Below the pieces are notes generated by a model. The model ran no database searches. It saw only the letters and a program-made list of their open reading frames with translations, and had not been told where the DNA came from. From contig NZ_JAENHM010000046.1 in NCBI RefSeq assembly GCF_016595245.1, positions 53,655 through 117,654 of the forward strand: a stretch of 64,000 nt of DNA, read 5' to 3'. This document shows positions 37,384-46,465 of the stretch, one piece after another (position 1 is the first letter of the stretch; each line of letters opens with the position of its first letter). This stretch comes from Azospirillum endophyticum (GTDB lineage: Bacteria; Pseudomonadota; Alphaproteobacteria; Azospirillales; Azospirillaceae). The position numbers and the translations under genes are program-made.

Positions 37384-40300
37384 TCAGTTCATCGGGCGGT
37401 TGGGCAGGTCCAGCAGGAAGTCGCCGCCCTCGTCATAGCCGGCGGTGCGGATCACGCCATATTGCGGGGTCTGCGGCGCCTCGCTGGTCACATCCCGGCG
37501 CACCTCCTGGTAGAGGGCATAGCCGCTGCTGTCCTTCGGCAGCGCCTGCACCCGCGTCTTGAGCGCCACCGCGAAGGGGGAGTTCACCTCGCCGTCGGCG
37601 ACCGGCTCGTCGCCGCCCGACGACAGGGCCATGACGGAGCGGCGCTGCCGGAGTTCCTGCTCGCTGGCGAGGCGGCTGGCGTCGACCTTCTGTTCCTTGG
37701 TGAAGGCGCCGGAATAGCAGCTGTCGGACACCAGCATCACATGCTTGGCCGGCATCCGGCTGAGGAAGCGGCCGATGTCGTTGTTCGACACCCAGTTGCG
37801 GGCGCTGGTCGTCTCCGCATCGGCCGGCAGCCAGTAGCCGGCGCCGGTTTCCGCCAGCTCATAGCCGTGGCCGGCGTAATAGACCATCACCTGGTCCTGT
37901 TCGCCGACCTCGCGGCCGAGCTTGCGCAGAGCCTCGCCGATCTGTGCCTTGGTCGGGTTGCGCAGGACCCGCGTCTCATAGCCGAGATGGTCGTTCAACG
38001 CCTGGCCGACCGCCTTGACGTCGGCGTCGGGGGTGGCGAGTGCCGGGATGGCGGTGTCGCGGTAGCTGTCGACCGCGATCATCAGGGCGATCTTGCGCGG
38101 CTTGGGCGGGGCGGCCGGGTCGGGAGCGGCTGCCGCGCTGTCGATGCTGATGCGCTTCTCGGTCGTCTTGCCCGCCTCGTCCGTCATGGTCAGGGTGGCT
38201 TCGGTCGCCCCCGGCTCCAGCGGGATGCTGGTGCGGAATTGGCCCTGCTCGTCGATGAAGACCCAGCGGCCGTTCACCCGCGCCTCCGCCAGATTGGCGC
38301 TGTCGGCGACGATGCCGCGCAGGGTCATGGTGCCGCCGCGCGTACGGCCGCCCTGCGCCTGCCGCAGGCTTGGCAATGCCGAGGAGGCGGCCTGCCGGCC
38401 GAACATGTCCGCCGCCGCCGGGTTCGCCACCAGTTGGCGGAGCGCGCCGGCGAAGGCCCGGGTCCGCTGTTCGCGTTCCACCCGCTGGACCATGGCGAGA
38501 TAGGTGCGCGCGACCTGCGGCGGCAGGTTGGCCTGGGTCACCGCCGCGCGCACCTGGGCGTAGCCGCCGGTCTGGCCGGCCGCGCTGTTCTGCAGGATGC
38601 CGCCGACGCGCACCGCCACCGGATCGCCGCTGGCGGTCAGGCCGCCGATCAGGGTGGGAACGGGGACGCTGGCCAGCACCGCGCGCTGTTCGGGCAGGGA
38701 CAGCGTGCCGGTCGCAAGGACCGTCACCGCCTGGACCATGCCGCCGGTGCCGGCCGCCTGGATGAGGTTGCCGGCCGCCGCCTGGACCTGGGGGGCGGCG
38801 AGAAGCTGCGGCCCCGGCTGCGACAGGGTGGCGCCGGAAGCGTAGGCCGCCGTCGCTTCCGCCGTGAAGGTGACGGAACGCCCGGACGGCAGCGCAACCG
38901 TCGCCGGAGCGGGTGGTGGCGGCGGGGAGGTCGGACCATCTGTGGACGACGAGCTGCCACCGGGTGCGGGGGTGCCCTGCCCCGTCTCCTGCGCTGCGGC
39001 GCCTCGCGTCGTCGTGCCTTGCTCCAGCGTCGTCAGGAAGGTCTGCGGAGTGGCCGTACCGGCCGGGGGGATGGTCGCCGAAGCCGGGCTGGTGCCGGTC
39101 GTGCCCGCCGAGGGCGCCGGGTTCGCGGCGATCTGCGCCACCGTCTGCAACGCCGTCTGTACGGCACCGCTGCCGGCCACTGCGGACTGGCTGCCCGATG
39201 TCGCGGTGGTTGTGGTTGGGGTGGTCGTGGTGTCCGTCGTTCCGGTATCCGCCGCCCCGGTCCCGCTGCCTGACGCGTTGGTTCCGGACGTGCCGGTACC
39301 ATCGCCCCCGCCGGTGCCGGTCGTTGGAGCGGTAGGGGTGGTGGGGGTGGTGGGGGTTTCCGTCACCGGCGGCGGCGGAGACACCGGCGGTGGAGGAGGT
39401 GGCGGTGGCGGCGGAGACACCGGCGGCGGCGGAGGAGGTGGCGGAGGAGGCAGAGGCAGAGGAGGTGGTGATGGTGGCGGAGGTGGAGGTGGTGGCGGAG
39501 GCGGCGGCGGTGGCGGCGGGCTGCTGATCGCCACGTCACCGGTGCTGTACAGAGACATCGCCTTCGTGCCGGTGCCGGCGGTGCCCCGCAGGGTCACGTC
39601 GCCGCTGCTCGCCGCGATGCGGATATGGTCGTCCGTGCCGGCATTCAACCCGATGCCGGCAACCTCATAAGTGACCGCCGATGCACCGGCCTTGCCGGTG
39701 ATGGCGATGCCGCCGGACGAGGCGATCGTCGCCGTGCCCTGGAGCTTGACACCCCAGGCCTCGTCGGCATCCACCGCGGTTGCGTCGCCGTCGATCAGGA
39801 CGGAAGCCGCGGCGGAAGAGCCGGAGCGGATCACCGGCGCCCCGGTGACGTCGGAGGCGATCAGCACGCCGGCGTTCCAGCCATAATTGGAAACGGCCTT
39901 GCCGTGGACAGCGATCGTCCCGATGCCGGCGTCGAGAGTCGACGCCCCGGTGATCGAGACGCCGTGGCTCTCGCTGTCGAAGTCGGCCCCCTCCCCGCGA
40001 ATGGAAATGGTGCCACCGCCGGACTCCAGCATGCTGCCGTCGATCGTCACGCCGGCCATGGTGCCCGGATTGCCCTTGGCCGCCTCCTGAAGAGGATCGC
40101 TGCCACCGCCCAGGGTGATGGCGCCGCCCGAGGTGGCGATGCGGCTGGACATCAGGGCGATGCCCCCGTCATTGAGACTTCTGTCGCTGTTGAGCGTCAC
40201 CGGCGCACCGCCGGTCACGATGCCGCTGCTCAACACAAACACGTCCTTCATGGCCTTGAGCGTCACGGCTCCGCTGGAATTGAGGTAGGAGCCGGTGTCG

Positions 40301-42666
40301 AGCAGAAGGCTGCCGCCCGATTCGAAGGTTATGGGGGCGGCATCGCTGCGGACCGCCGTACCGCTCAGCATGATGTCGCCGCTGGAGGAAGCGCCGCCCC
40401 GGATGGTGATCGCCCCGTTGCCCAGTGTACCGATTGTGGAGGTGCCGTCGATGCGGACCGCGTCATTGCCGAAGGAGGACTCGCCGCGCCCCTCGACGCC
40501 GGTGACGGAGACGGCGCCGCCGGAGGTCTGCAGCGTGGAGTCCGACATCACCACGCCGACATTGTTGCCGTAATTCATGCCACTGCCGCCCGTTCCATTC
40601 AGCGTGATGGAACCGGTCGTCGTGATCAGATGGCTGCCGGACAGCGCGATGCCGTGGTTGGCCGTGGTGTTGTTCTCGCCGCCCGCGCCGTTGACCAGGA
40701 TCGAACCGGCACCGGTCGCGACGGTGGCGTAGATGAACTCCGTGCCGGTCCGGCTTTCCTTCGGCGTATAGCCGCCGGACAGGCCGGTGGCCGGCTTTGC
40801 CGCCGGGTCCGATCCGCCGCCGACGATGAAGGTGCCGCCGTTGGTGGAAATGGTGACCGGCAGGGTGTCGGATTGTCCCGTTACCCGTACGATGCCGTTG
40901 CCGGTCCCCGTCGCCGCATTCAGGGTGAGGTTCAGGGCGCCCGCCGTGGAGGCGATGCCCTTGGTCACGATGATGTTGCGGTAGGCCCTCAGGATCAGCG
41001 AGGCATCTGCCCCGGCCGTCTTCACGATCTCCTGGTCGATGGTGATGTCGCCGGCCTCGGCCCCGGTCGTGGCTGTTTCCAGCGTGACGCTGGTTCCGAC
41101 GTTCAGCGAAGCCTGGATGATGTCGGCGGCGACGGTGCCGCCGCTGGATGCAACCGTGATGTTCGTCGGGTCGAGCAGCCAGGAACCGGCTTTCCCCGCT
41201 CCCTGTCCCGTGCCCTGCCCTGCTCCAGCAGCCACGCTGCCGCGCACATGCAGCGACAGTTTGCCGGAGGTCTCGACGAAACCGCCGTCACCACCGTTGG
41301 CACCGCCGCGGACGGAGATCGCTCCGTCGAAGCGGGTGGCGTCCTCGGCCCAGACCACCGCCTTGCCACCCTTGCCGGATTCAATGGCGTCGGCGGTGAT
41401 GGTCGCCCCCTGCGCCACCACCGTGTCGGTGGAGGGCGGCACCGGCTTGCGCGCCGGGCGGATGCCATAGCCGGCCAGCTTGGCGGCCGACGCCCTGCCC
41501 CCCTGCACGTCGCCGCCGATCAGCGCCTCCCCGCCCCCGGCGGGGCCGGAGGCATCGACACGCGCCGTGGCGGTCAGCCTCGTGCGGTTGCCCGACACGG
41601 TGACGGAGCCGCCGGTCTGGCCGGTGCCGCCGCCGGCGTCCAGGGTGCCGGACACCTCCACGTCGCCGCCGTCGCCCAGGAGGACGATGTCGCCGCCCTG
41701 CTGTTCAACCCGGCGGGCCTGCACGGTGCCGGACATGTTGACGACGCGGTCGACCAGCCCCTTGGCGGCGGACGCCGTCATCTGCACCCGGCCGCCGTCG
41801 GCGAAGATCTTGCCGCTGTTGCTGACCAGCGCGTCCACCGGCTTGCCGTCGGCGCCGACGGGCCGCGCGTCGGTCTTGGCGTCCACCGCGATGTTGATCT
41901 TTTGGTCGCCGAAAAGATCGACGACGAAGCGGCGGCCGGACGCCAGCGTCACCTCGCCCATGCGGGCCTGGATGGTGCCGCGGTTGGTGACGCCGGGAGC
42001 AACCAGGGCGGCGAGGCCGGCCTCGGCCACCGTGATGGTCCCCTCGTTCTCCACCGTCGCGGTGGAGCCGGAGCGGCCCTCGAACTTGTAACGGCCGGCC
42101 ATGAAGTCGTCGTTGCGGATGTCATGGGTGGTGGCGACCAGTCCGCCGACATCGACGCGGGCGTTCGGTCCGAACAGGATGCCGTTGGGGTTGACCAGCC
42201 AGACCTGGCCATTGGCGGTCAGGCGTCCCAGGATCGCCGACGGGTCGGAGCCGGTGACGCGGTTGAGCGTGATGGCGGCGGCGTCCGGTTGCTGGAAGTT
42301 GGTGTGCTCGCCCTCCCGGATGCCGAAGCGCTGCCAGTCGATCACCGCCTTGGGCGTCGACTGGATGATGTCGAGCCGGCCGGGGGCGGTGGAGCGGATG
42401 GTGGCGGCGCCGTCGGTGACCACGCCGCCTTCGGGGTTGGCAAGTGCCGCGGTGGGCAAAACGAGCGGCAGGGCGAGAGCCGCGGAGAGGATCCCCAACC
42501 GTGCCGCCCCCGCCAAGGCCGTGCTGTGCCGCAACGCCGTCCGATGCCGTGCCCCCCCGTGCCGAACCGCCGCCCCGCCGAACACACCCGATCCCCGCAT
42601 CACCGATCCGATCCTCGTAAACGCCCCCGAAGTCATGCGGGAAGGCAATACGCTGTCCCAATCCAA
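37384..42666 (-). CDS. Two-partner-secretion (FHA-type) exoprotein fused to a caspase domain
   Basis: 1760 aa. An extended signal peptide (hydrophobic core LGILSAALALPLVLPTAALA, residues 57-76) precedes an FHA-type TPS domain with WQRFGIREGEHTNFQQP and the NPNGI motif (159-163). Then comes a long Gly/Ser/Thr-rich beta-helix region to about 1040, a polyproline tract at about 1045-1110, and a Thr/Pro linker. Near 1480-1540 lies VNGRWVFIDEQGQFRTSIPL, a small beta domain. A C-terminal caspase-like (C14) domain begins at IALMIAVDSYRD. The catalytic His is residue 1600 in YYAGHGYE and Cys is residue 1650 in VSDSCYSGAF. No TpsB translocator is in the window. Starts at residues 11 or 23 are also possible. 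It is divergent from the ParA gene. Confidence 0.9.
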   Translation of the reverse strand: MDWDSVLPSRMTSGAFTRIGSVMRGSGVFGGAAVRHGGARHRTALRHSTALAGAARLGILSAALALPLVLPTAALANPEGGVVTDGAATIRSTAPGRLDIIQSTPKAVIDWQRFGIREGEHTNFQQPDAAAITLNRVTGSDPSAILGRLTANGQVWLVNPNGILFGPNARVDVGGLVATTHDIRNDDFMAGRYKFEGRSGSTATVENEGTITVAEAGLAALVAPGVTNRGTIQARMGEVTLASGRRFVVDLFGDQKINIAVDAKTDARPVGADGKPVDALVSNSGKIFADGGRVQMTASAAKGLVDRVVNMSGTVQARRVEQQGGDIVLLGDGGDVEVSGTLDAGGGTGQTGGSVTVSGNRTRLTATARVDASGPAGGGEALIGGDVQGGRASAAKLAGYGIRPARKPVPPSTDTVVAQGATITADAIESGKGGKAVVWAEDATRFDGAISVRGGANGGDGGFVETSGKLSLHVRGSVAAGAGQGTGQGAGKAGSWLLDPTNITVASSGGTVAADIIQASLNVGTSVTLETATTGAEAGDITIDQEIVKTAGADASLILRAYRNIIVTKGIASTAGALNLTLNAATGTGNGIVRVTGQSDTLPVTISTNGGTFIVGGGSDPAAKPATGLSGGYTPKESRTGTEFIYATVATGAGSILVNGAGGENNTTANHGIALSGSHLITTTGSITLNGTGGSGMNYGNNVGVVMSDSTLQTSGGAVSVTGVEGRGESSFGNDAVRIDGTSTIGTLGNGAITIRGGASSSGDIMLSGTAVRSDAAPITFESGGSLLLDTGSYLNSSGAVTLKAMKDVFVLSSGIVTGGAPVTLNSDRSLNDGGIALMSSRIATSGGAITLGGGSDPLQEAAKGNPGTMAGVTIDGSMLESGGGTISIRGEGADFDSESHGVSITGASTLDAGIGTIAVHGKAVSNYGWNAGVLIASDVTGAPVIRSGSSAAASVLIDGDATAVDADEAWGVKLQGTATIASSGGIAITGKAGASAVTYEVAGIGLNAGTDDHIRIAASSGDVTLRGTAGTGTKAMSLYSTGDVAISSPPPPPPPPPPPPPPPPSPPPLPLPPPPPPPPPPVSPPPPPPPPPPVSPPPPVTETPTTPTTPTAPTTGTGGGDGTGTSGTNASGSGTGAADTGTTDTTTTPTTTTATSGSQSAVAGSGAVQTALQTVAQIAANPAPSAGTTGTSPASATIPPAGTATPQTFLTTLEQGTTTRGAAAQETGQGTPAPGGSSSSTDGPTSPPPPPAPATVALPSGRSVTFTAEATAAYASGATLSQPGPQLLAAPQVQAAAGNLIQAAGTGGMVQAVTVLATGTLSLPEQRAVLASVPVPTLIGGLTASGDPVAVRVGGILQNSAAGQTGGYAQVRAAVTQANLPPQVARTYLAMVQRVEREQRTRAFAGALRQLVANPAAADMFGRQAASSALPSLRQAQGGRTRGGTMTLRGIVADSANLAEARVNGRWVFIDEQGQFRTSIPLEPGATEATLTMTDEAGKTTEKRISIDSAAAAPDPAAPPKPRKIALMIAVDSYRDTAIPALATPDADVKAVGQALNDHLGYETRVLRNPTKAQIGEALRKLGREVGEQDQVMVYYAGHGYELAETGAGYWLPADAETTSARNWVSNNDIGRFLSRMPAKHVMLVSDSCYSGAFTKEQKVDASRLASEQELRQRRSVMALSSGGDEPVADGEVNSPFAVALKTRVQALPKDSSGYALYQEVRRDVTSEAPQTPQYGVIRTAGYDEGGDFLLDLPNRPMN

Positions 42667-42774
42667 TGGATACGAAACATTTTAGCGACCCGGCCTCCGT
42701 ACGGAAATCCTGAAAGTGGTGACGGATTGTTTCATGTCCGCAATACAGGCTGCGCGCGACGTCACGAGGGGGAG

Positions 42775-42839
42775 GCGTTACCGGTAACGGGTTTGGCGGA
42801 GTGCGGCGAGGCAAGCGTTACCGGTAACGGGTTCTGCGG
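42775..42839. promoter_or_regulatory. Pair of 25-bp direct repeats, each with the palindrome GTTACCGGTAAC
   Basis: GCGTTACCGGTAACGGGTTT at 42775 and GCGTTACCGGTAACGGGTTC at 42815, both ending in GCGG, start exactly 40 bp apart. The 12-bp core palindrome is perfect in both. They lie in the divergent spacer between the FHA-caspase gene and the parA-like gene. They could be operators for a LacI/GntR-type repressor, or binding sites of the partition-like module that follows. The bases are certain; the role is inferred. Confidence 0.75.
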
Positions 42840-42942
42840 TACAGGGAAGGCCTATTTCCATGGCGCAGGTGCCGTCTTTGCCCTTTCGGGCTGCCGGGCG
42901 ATCCGCTAATAAGAAGGCCGTCACGCGATGCAGGGGGAACAG

Positions 42943-43695
42943 ATGGCCGATCCGACCGCCGTCGCCACGAGGAAGTCTGCGGGCAAATCCACAGGTAAGC
43001 CGGGCGGCAAGCAAACGGCGCGAGGGGATGGTGAAGCGGTACACAAAGCTGCGCCGTTGCCCGCGCGCTGGGTGGTTTACAGCGCGCCCAAGGGCGGCAC
43101 CGGCAAGACCACCAGTTGCAAGAACACCGCCGTGGCCGCGGCAAAGGACGGCATGCGGGTGGCGACGCTGGATTTCGACCCGCAGCGCACGCTGGGCCAG
43201 TGGCACGAGCTGCGCCGTCCGCATGACGTGGCGGCCATCGACCATTACGAAGGCACGCTGGACGACATCGACGCCGCCCTCGCTCAGATCGATCCCGGCC
43301 GCTACGACGTCGTCTTCATCGACACGCCGCCGTCGGTGGAGCTCTATCCGGAAGCGACCAAGATCCTGCTGCGCCGCGCCGACCTGGTGCTGGTGCCGAC
43401 CGGGGTGGGGCGCTTCGACAAGATGAGCGTCATTCCCTGGATGGAGTTCCTGCGCGACTATGGACGCCCCGCCGCCTTCCTGCTGAACCGGGTCAAGCGG
43501 CGGTCGGTCAGCCTGCGCGAGGCGAAGCTGGAGCTGGGCCGCGTCGGCCGGCTGGTGCCGCACGAGGTGCCGGATATCGAGGACATGCACCGGGTCGATG
43601 ACATCGGCTGTTCCATCGTCGACGTCGGTGCGGTGAACGGTGCCGACGAATGCCTGGGCGCCTGGTACTTCATCCGGCACGAGCTGGGGATCTGA
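42943..43695 (+). CDS. ParA-family ATPase
   Basis: 250 aa from the ATG at 42943, which has GGGGGAA about 5 nt upstream; an ATG at 42928 adds five residues. A basic, probably unstructured N-terminus (about 40 residues rich in Lys, Gly) precedes the deviant Walker A APKGGTGKTT. Walker A' is LDFDPQRTLGQWHELR and Walker B is VVFIDTPPS. The second lysine of KGGTGKT marks it as a true ParA/MinD ATPase. It is followed 2 bp later by the DUF3102 gene, so the pair looks like a segregation or positioning module without a classical ParB. Confidence 0.9.
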   Translation: MADPTAVATRKSAGKSTGKPGGKQTARGDGEAVHKAAPLPARWVVYSAPKGGTGKTTSCKNTAVAAAKDGMRVATLDFDPQRTLGQWHELRRPHDVAAIDHYEGTLDDIDAALAQIDPGRYDVVFIDTPPSVELYPEATKILLRRADLVLVPTGVGRFDKMSVIPWMEFLRDYGRPAAFLLNRVKRRSVSLREAKLELGRVGRLVPHEVPDIEDMHRVDDIGCSIVDVGAVNGADECLGAWYFIRHELGI

Positions 43696-43697
43696 GC

Positions 43698-44435
43698 ATG
43701 GCCAACGTGAAGTCCTTCATGAAGAAGGCGGCGGAGCAGGGCAAGGCTGCTCCACCGCCGGCAGAGCGGCCCATAGTTGCGTCTACACCGGTTCGGACGG
43801 GAGCCGCGGTGGCGCCGTCGAAGGCGGACCGCCGGGCGTCCGACATCAGCGACGCCATCGTGCCCTGCCACACCCGGCAGGAATTCGCGCAGGAAATCCG
43901 CTATCACTGGAACCGCAGCCGCAAGGAATTCCTGTCGATCGGCCGGTACCTGAACCGTGCCAAGGAAATCCTGCCACACGGCGATTTCGAGGCGATGATC
44001 GAGAGCGACATGCCGTTTTCGGTCGAGACCGCCTTCCGCTTCCGCGCGGTGGCCGAGGCGGTGGACACCGGCCGGCTGTCGCTGGAGGTGCTGCCTGGGG
44101 CGGAAAGCGTCGCCTATCAGATCGTCACCATGACGCCGGACGAACTGGAGCGCGCCAAGGCCCAGGGGCTGGTCCGTCCCAACGTCACCCGCCGCCAGCT
44201 GATCGATTTCAAGCGGTCCCTGCGTCCGCCCAAGGACGTGACGCCGAACGACCGGCGCCGCCAGCTCCTGGCCGAATATGCCCGGCTGCGCGTTCGCATG
44301 GCGGAAGTCCGCGACGAGTTGCGGCGCGACCACGGCATCGACCCGGAGCACGACCACGGCCGCTCCGGCCGGACCGGCGTCACCATCGACGTCGAGGCGG
44401 AGGATGTCGGGCCGGCTTCGGACGGCGCGTCCTGA
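43698..44435 (+). CDS. DUF3102-like protein, putative partner of ParA
   Basis: 245 aa. After a low-complexity basic N-terminus (about 45 residues), IRYHWNRSRKEFLSIGRYLN and EILPHGDFEAMIESDMPFS, with SVETAFRFRAVAEAV, fit the DUF3102 pattern seen in plasmid and phage proteins and in some ParB-like factors. A charged helix (RRRQLLAEYARLRVRMAEVR) follows and may dimerise. It starts 2 bp after the parA-like stop, so the two are co-translated. I infer a DNA-binding or adaptor role; no helix-turn-helix was proven. Confidence 0.72.
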   Translation: MANVKSFMKKAAEQGKAAPPPAERPIVASTPVRTGAAVAPSKADRRASDISDAIVPCHTRQEFAQEIRYHWNRSRKEFLSIGRYLNRAKEILPHGDFEAMIESDMPFSVETAFRFRAVAEAVDTGRLSLEVLPGAESVAYQIVTMTPDELERAKAQGLVRPNVTRRQLIDFKRSLRPPKDVTPNDRRRQLLAEYARLRVRMAEVRDELRRDHGIDPEHDHGRSGRTGVTIDVEAEDVGPASDGAS

Positions 44436-44483
44436 TCCGCAGGGTCATCGCATTTGAAAGTCCAAATCCCATGAGAGGACTTC

Positions 44484-44568
44484 CGTCATCCCCGCGAAGG
44501 CGGGGATCCAGGAAACTTTGACGGAACGTTGCTGAACAGGCTGGATTCCCGCCTTCGCGGGAATGACG
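44484..44568. repeat. Inverted pair of GTCATCCCCGC repeats
   Basis: CGTCATCCCCGCGAAGGCGG at 44484 and its near reverse complement CCGCCTTCGCGGGAATGACG ending at 44568, separated by about 30 bp. Same family as the palindrome at 25411. It can act as a terminator after the DUF3102 gene. Confidence 0.8.
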
Positions 44569-44676
44569 TGCCTCTTTGTGCAGGATCAAGGTTTCCGTTC
44601 GCGGCGGTCCTGGGTGATCCGCCGTTCGCCCCGATGCTCGGTCGTCAATCCCGGATCGTCTTAATGCCCGGTCGTC

Positions 44677-45279
44677 TCAATGGTTGTGCGACATGTGGGA
44701 AGCGATTCCGTTCCTGCCGTCGCTGCGACCGGGAGACGATCCGCTGCCCAACAGGTCGGTCAGCGCGTTGAAGTCACGTTGGAAATTGCTGAAGAAGTCA
44801 CCACCGCCCCCGCTTCTCGGGCTCCGTGTGCCGGAGGCAGCCATCGCATGCGCCTCGCTGTGGCTCGAACTGCGACTGGAACTGCGGACGCGCCGTTCGG
44901 GAATTTTCGGCTTGCGCATCGGCGTGACCGCCGGCGGGGGAGGCGCTTCAGGCAGGGACGCGGTTTCCGGGGCACGGGCGAAGGCATCGCCGCACAGGCC
45001 GTGGCCGGACGCCTGCTCCAGCCGGTCCGAATCCAGGAGCCAGCAGTCGAAGGCATCGGTTTGCGGCTTTGCCGGTGCCTGGACGGCGACCGGCAGCGGC
45101 GGCGGTGCCGCCACCGGTTCCGGAGAGGGGAGGGAGGAGGGCAGGGGGGCGCCGCTCTCCGGTGCGGACAGCAGCGGTTCCGCGGCGGCCGGCAGCACGG
45201 CGGCCACGGCAAGCATGGCCGCGATCGCGGCCGCCATCATCCTTCCGCTCCTGGTCCCCGTCCGGCTTTCGCCCGGCAT
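44677..45279 (-). CDS. Secreted hypothetical protein, low complexity
   Basis: 200 aa. A signal peptide is visible (MMAAAIAAMLAVAAVLPAAA from residue 14). A Pro/Ala-rich stretch follows, then a short segment DAFDCWLLDSDRLEQASGHG with CGDAF (two Cys), and a Ser/Arg-rich tail ending FFSNFQRDFNALTDLLGSGS. I do not recognise a family. The Cys-containing centre is the only part that looks folded. It stands alone, convergent with the DUF3102 gene and divergent from the LysR gene. Confidence 0.6.
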   Translation of the reverse strand: MPGESRTGTRSGRMMAAAIAAMLAVAAVLPAAAEPLLSAPESGAPLPSSLPSPEPVAAPPPLPVAVQAPAKPQTDAFDCWLLDSDRLEQASGHGLCGDAFARAPETASLPEAPPPPAVTPMRKPKIPERRVRSSSRSSSHSEAHAMAASGTRSPRSGGGGDFFSNFQRDFNALTDLLGSGSSPGRSDGRNGIASHMSHNH

Positions 45280-45558
45280 CCTCCGTCCTCTCAGTCATCG
45301 CGCTCGCGTCTCTCCACAGATAAACGCAATGCCGAGGCTCTTCGTCCGCGCGAAATGGGGGGCGGTGTCCGGAAGATGCGGTACTCCTTCGGGGTGGGCG
45401 CTTTCGATGGCCTGCCGCTTTACCGGAAATGACTCCCGGCAACACCCCGGCTTGCGACCTTATCGCCCGTGCAGGCAGCCGCTCTTGTCAGGCGGGCGGG
45501 TTGATGGGACAGTTCGGCCCCTGTTTCACCAGCGAGAACGGACGGCGGCGCCGGCGAC

Positions 45559-46464
45559 ATGGCCGATTTCAACTGGAACGACCTGCGCTTCTTCCTGGCG
45601 GTGGCCCGGGCCGGCACGCTGACCACGGCGGCCCAGCGCCTGCGGGCCGATCACACCACGGTCAGCCGCCGCATCACCGCGCTGGAGGAGGCGCTGCGCG
45701 TCACCCTGTTCGAACGCCGGCCCAGCGGCTTCACCCTGACGCCGCAGGGCGAGCGGCTGAAGCAGACCGCCGAGGTGATGGAGAGCGCCGCCCTGCTGGC
45801 CCAGGGGATGGTGGCCGATGGTGACCTGGCGCTGGCCGGCGCGGTGCGGATCGGGGCACCGGACGGCTTCGGCAGCTGTTTCCTGGCGCCGCGCATCGGA
45901 TGCCTGTGCGAGCGCCATCCGGAGCTGGAGGTGCAGCTGGTCGCCATGCCGCGCGTCTTCAGCCTGTCCAAACGCGAGGCCGACATCGCCATCAGCCTGT
46001 CGCGTCCGCAGGAAGGACGGCTCTACGCGCGCAAGCTGACCGACTACCGGCTGGGGCTGTACGGCACCGCCGCCTATCTGGAGGCGCGCCCGGCGATCCA
46101 CGGCCGCGCTGACCTGCGCGGCCATTCCTTCATCGGCTACATCGACGACCTGATCTTCGCCCCCGAGCTGGACTATGTCGAGACGATGGGGGAGGTGGCG
46201 CCACGCATCAAGAGCAGCAGCCTGGTCGCCCAGCTGAAGGCGACGCTGGCCGGCGCCGGCCTGTGCATGCTGCCGGCCTTCATCGCCCAGGGCGAGCCGG
46301 GGCTGGTGCCGGTGCTGGCGGAGGAGGTGACGATCACCCGGTCCTTCTGGCTGATCGTGCACGAGGATCTGCGGTCGCTGGCACGGATTTCGATGACCGC
46401 CGACTACATCGCCGATCTGGTGCGGCGGGAGCAGGCGCTGTTCCTGCCCCCCTCCGCAACCTGA
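45559..46464 (+). CDS. LysR-family regulator beside the valine-catabolism genes
   Basis: 301 aa. Helix-turn-helix LRFFLAVARAGTLTTAAQRL with HTTVSRRITALEEALRVTLF at the N-terminus, and a LysR effector domain. It is convergent with mmsB, with 1 bp between stops, so it is linked to the mms set by position rather than by a shared promoter. LysR regulators of this subgroup often accompany mmsAB in Proteobacteria. The effector is unknown. Confidence 0.9.
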   Translation: MADFNWNDLRFFLAVARAGTLTTAAQRLRADHTTVSRRITALEEALRVTLFERRPSGFTLTPQGERLKQTAEVMESAALLAQGMVADGDLALAGAVRIGAPDGFGSCFLAPRIGCLCERHPELEVQLVAMPRVFSLSKREADIAISLSRPQEGRLYARKLTDYRLGLYGTAAYLEARPAIHGRADLRGHSFIGYIDDLIFAPELDYVETMGEVAPRIKSSSLVAQLKATLAGAGLCMLPAFIAQGEPGLVPVLAEEVTITRSFWLIVHEDLRSLARISMTADYIADLVRREQALFLPPSAT

Positions 46465-46465
46465 T

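Noticed and set aside
42775..42839. Canonical parS site
   Set aside because: The palindrome GTTACCGGTAAC does not match the TGTTTCACGTGAAACA parS consensus, so it is not called parS; only a parS-like role is suggested.
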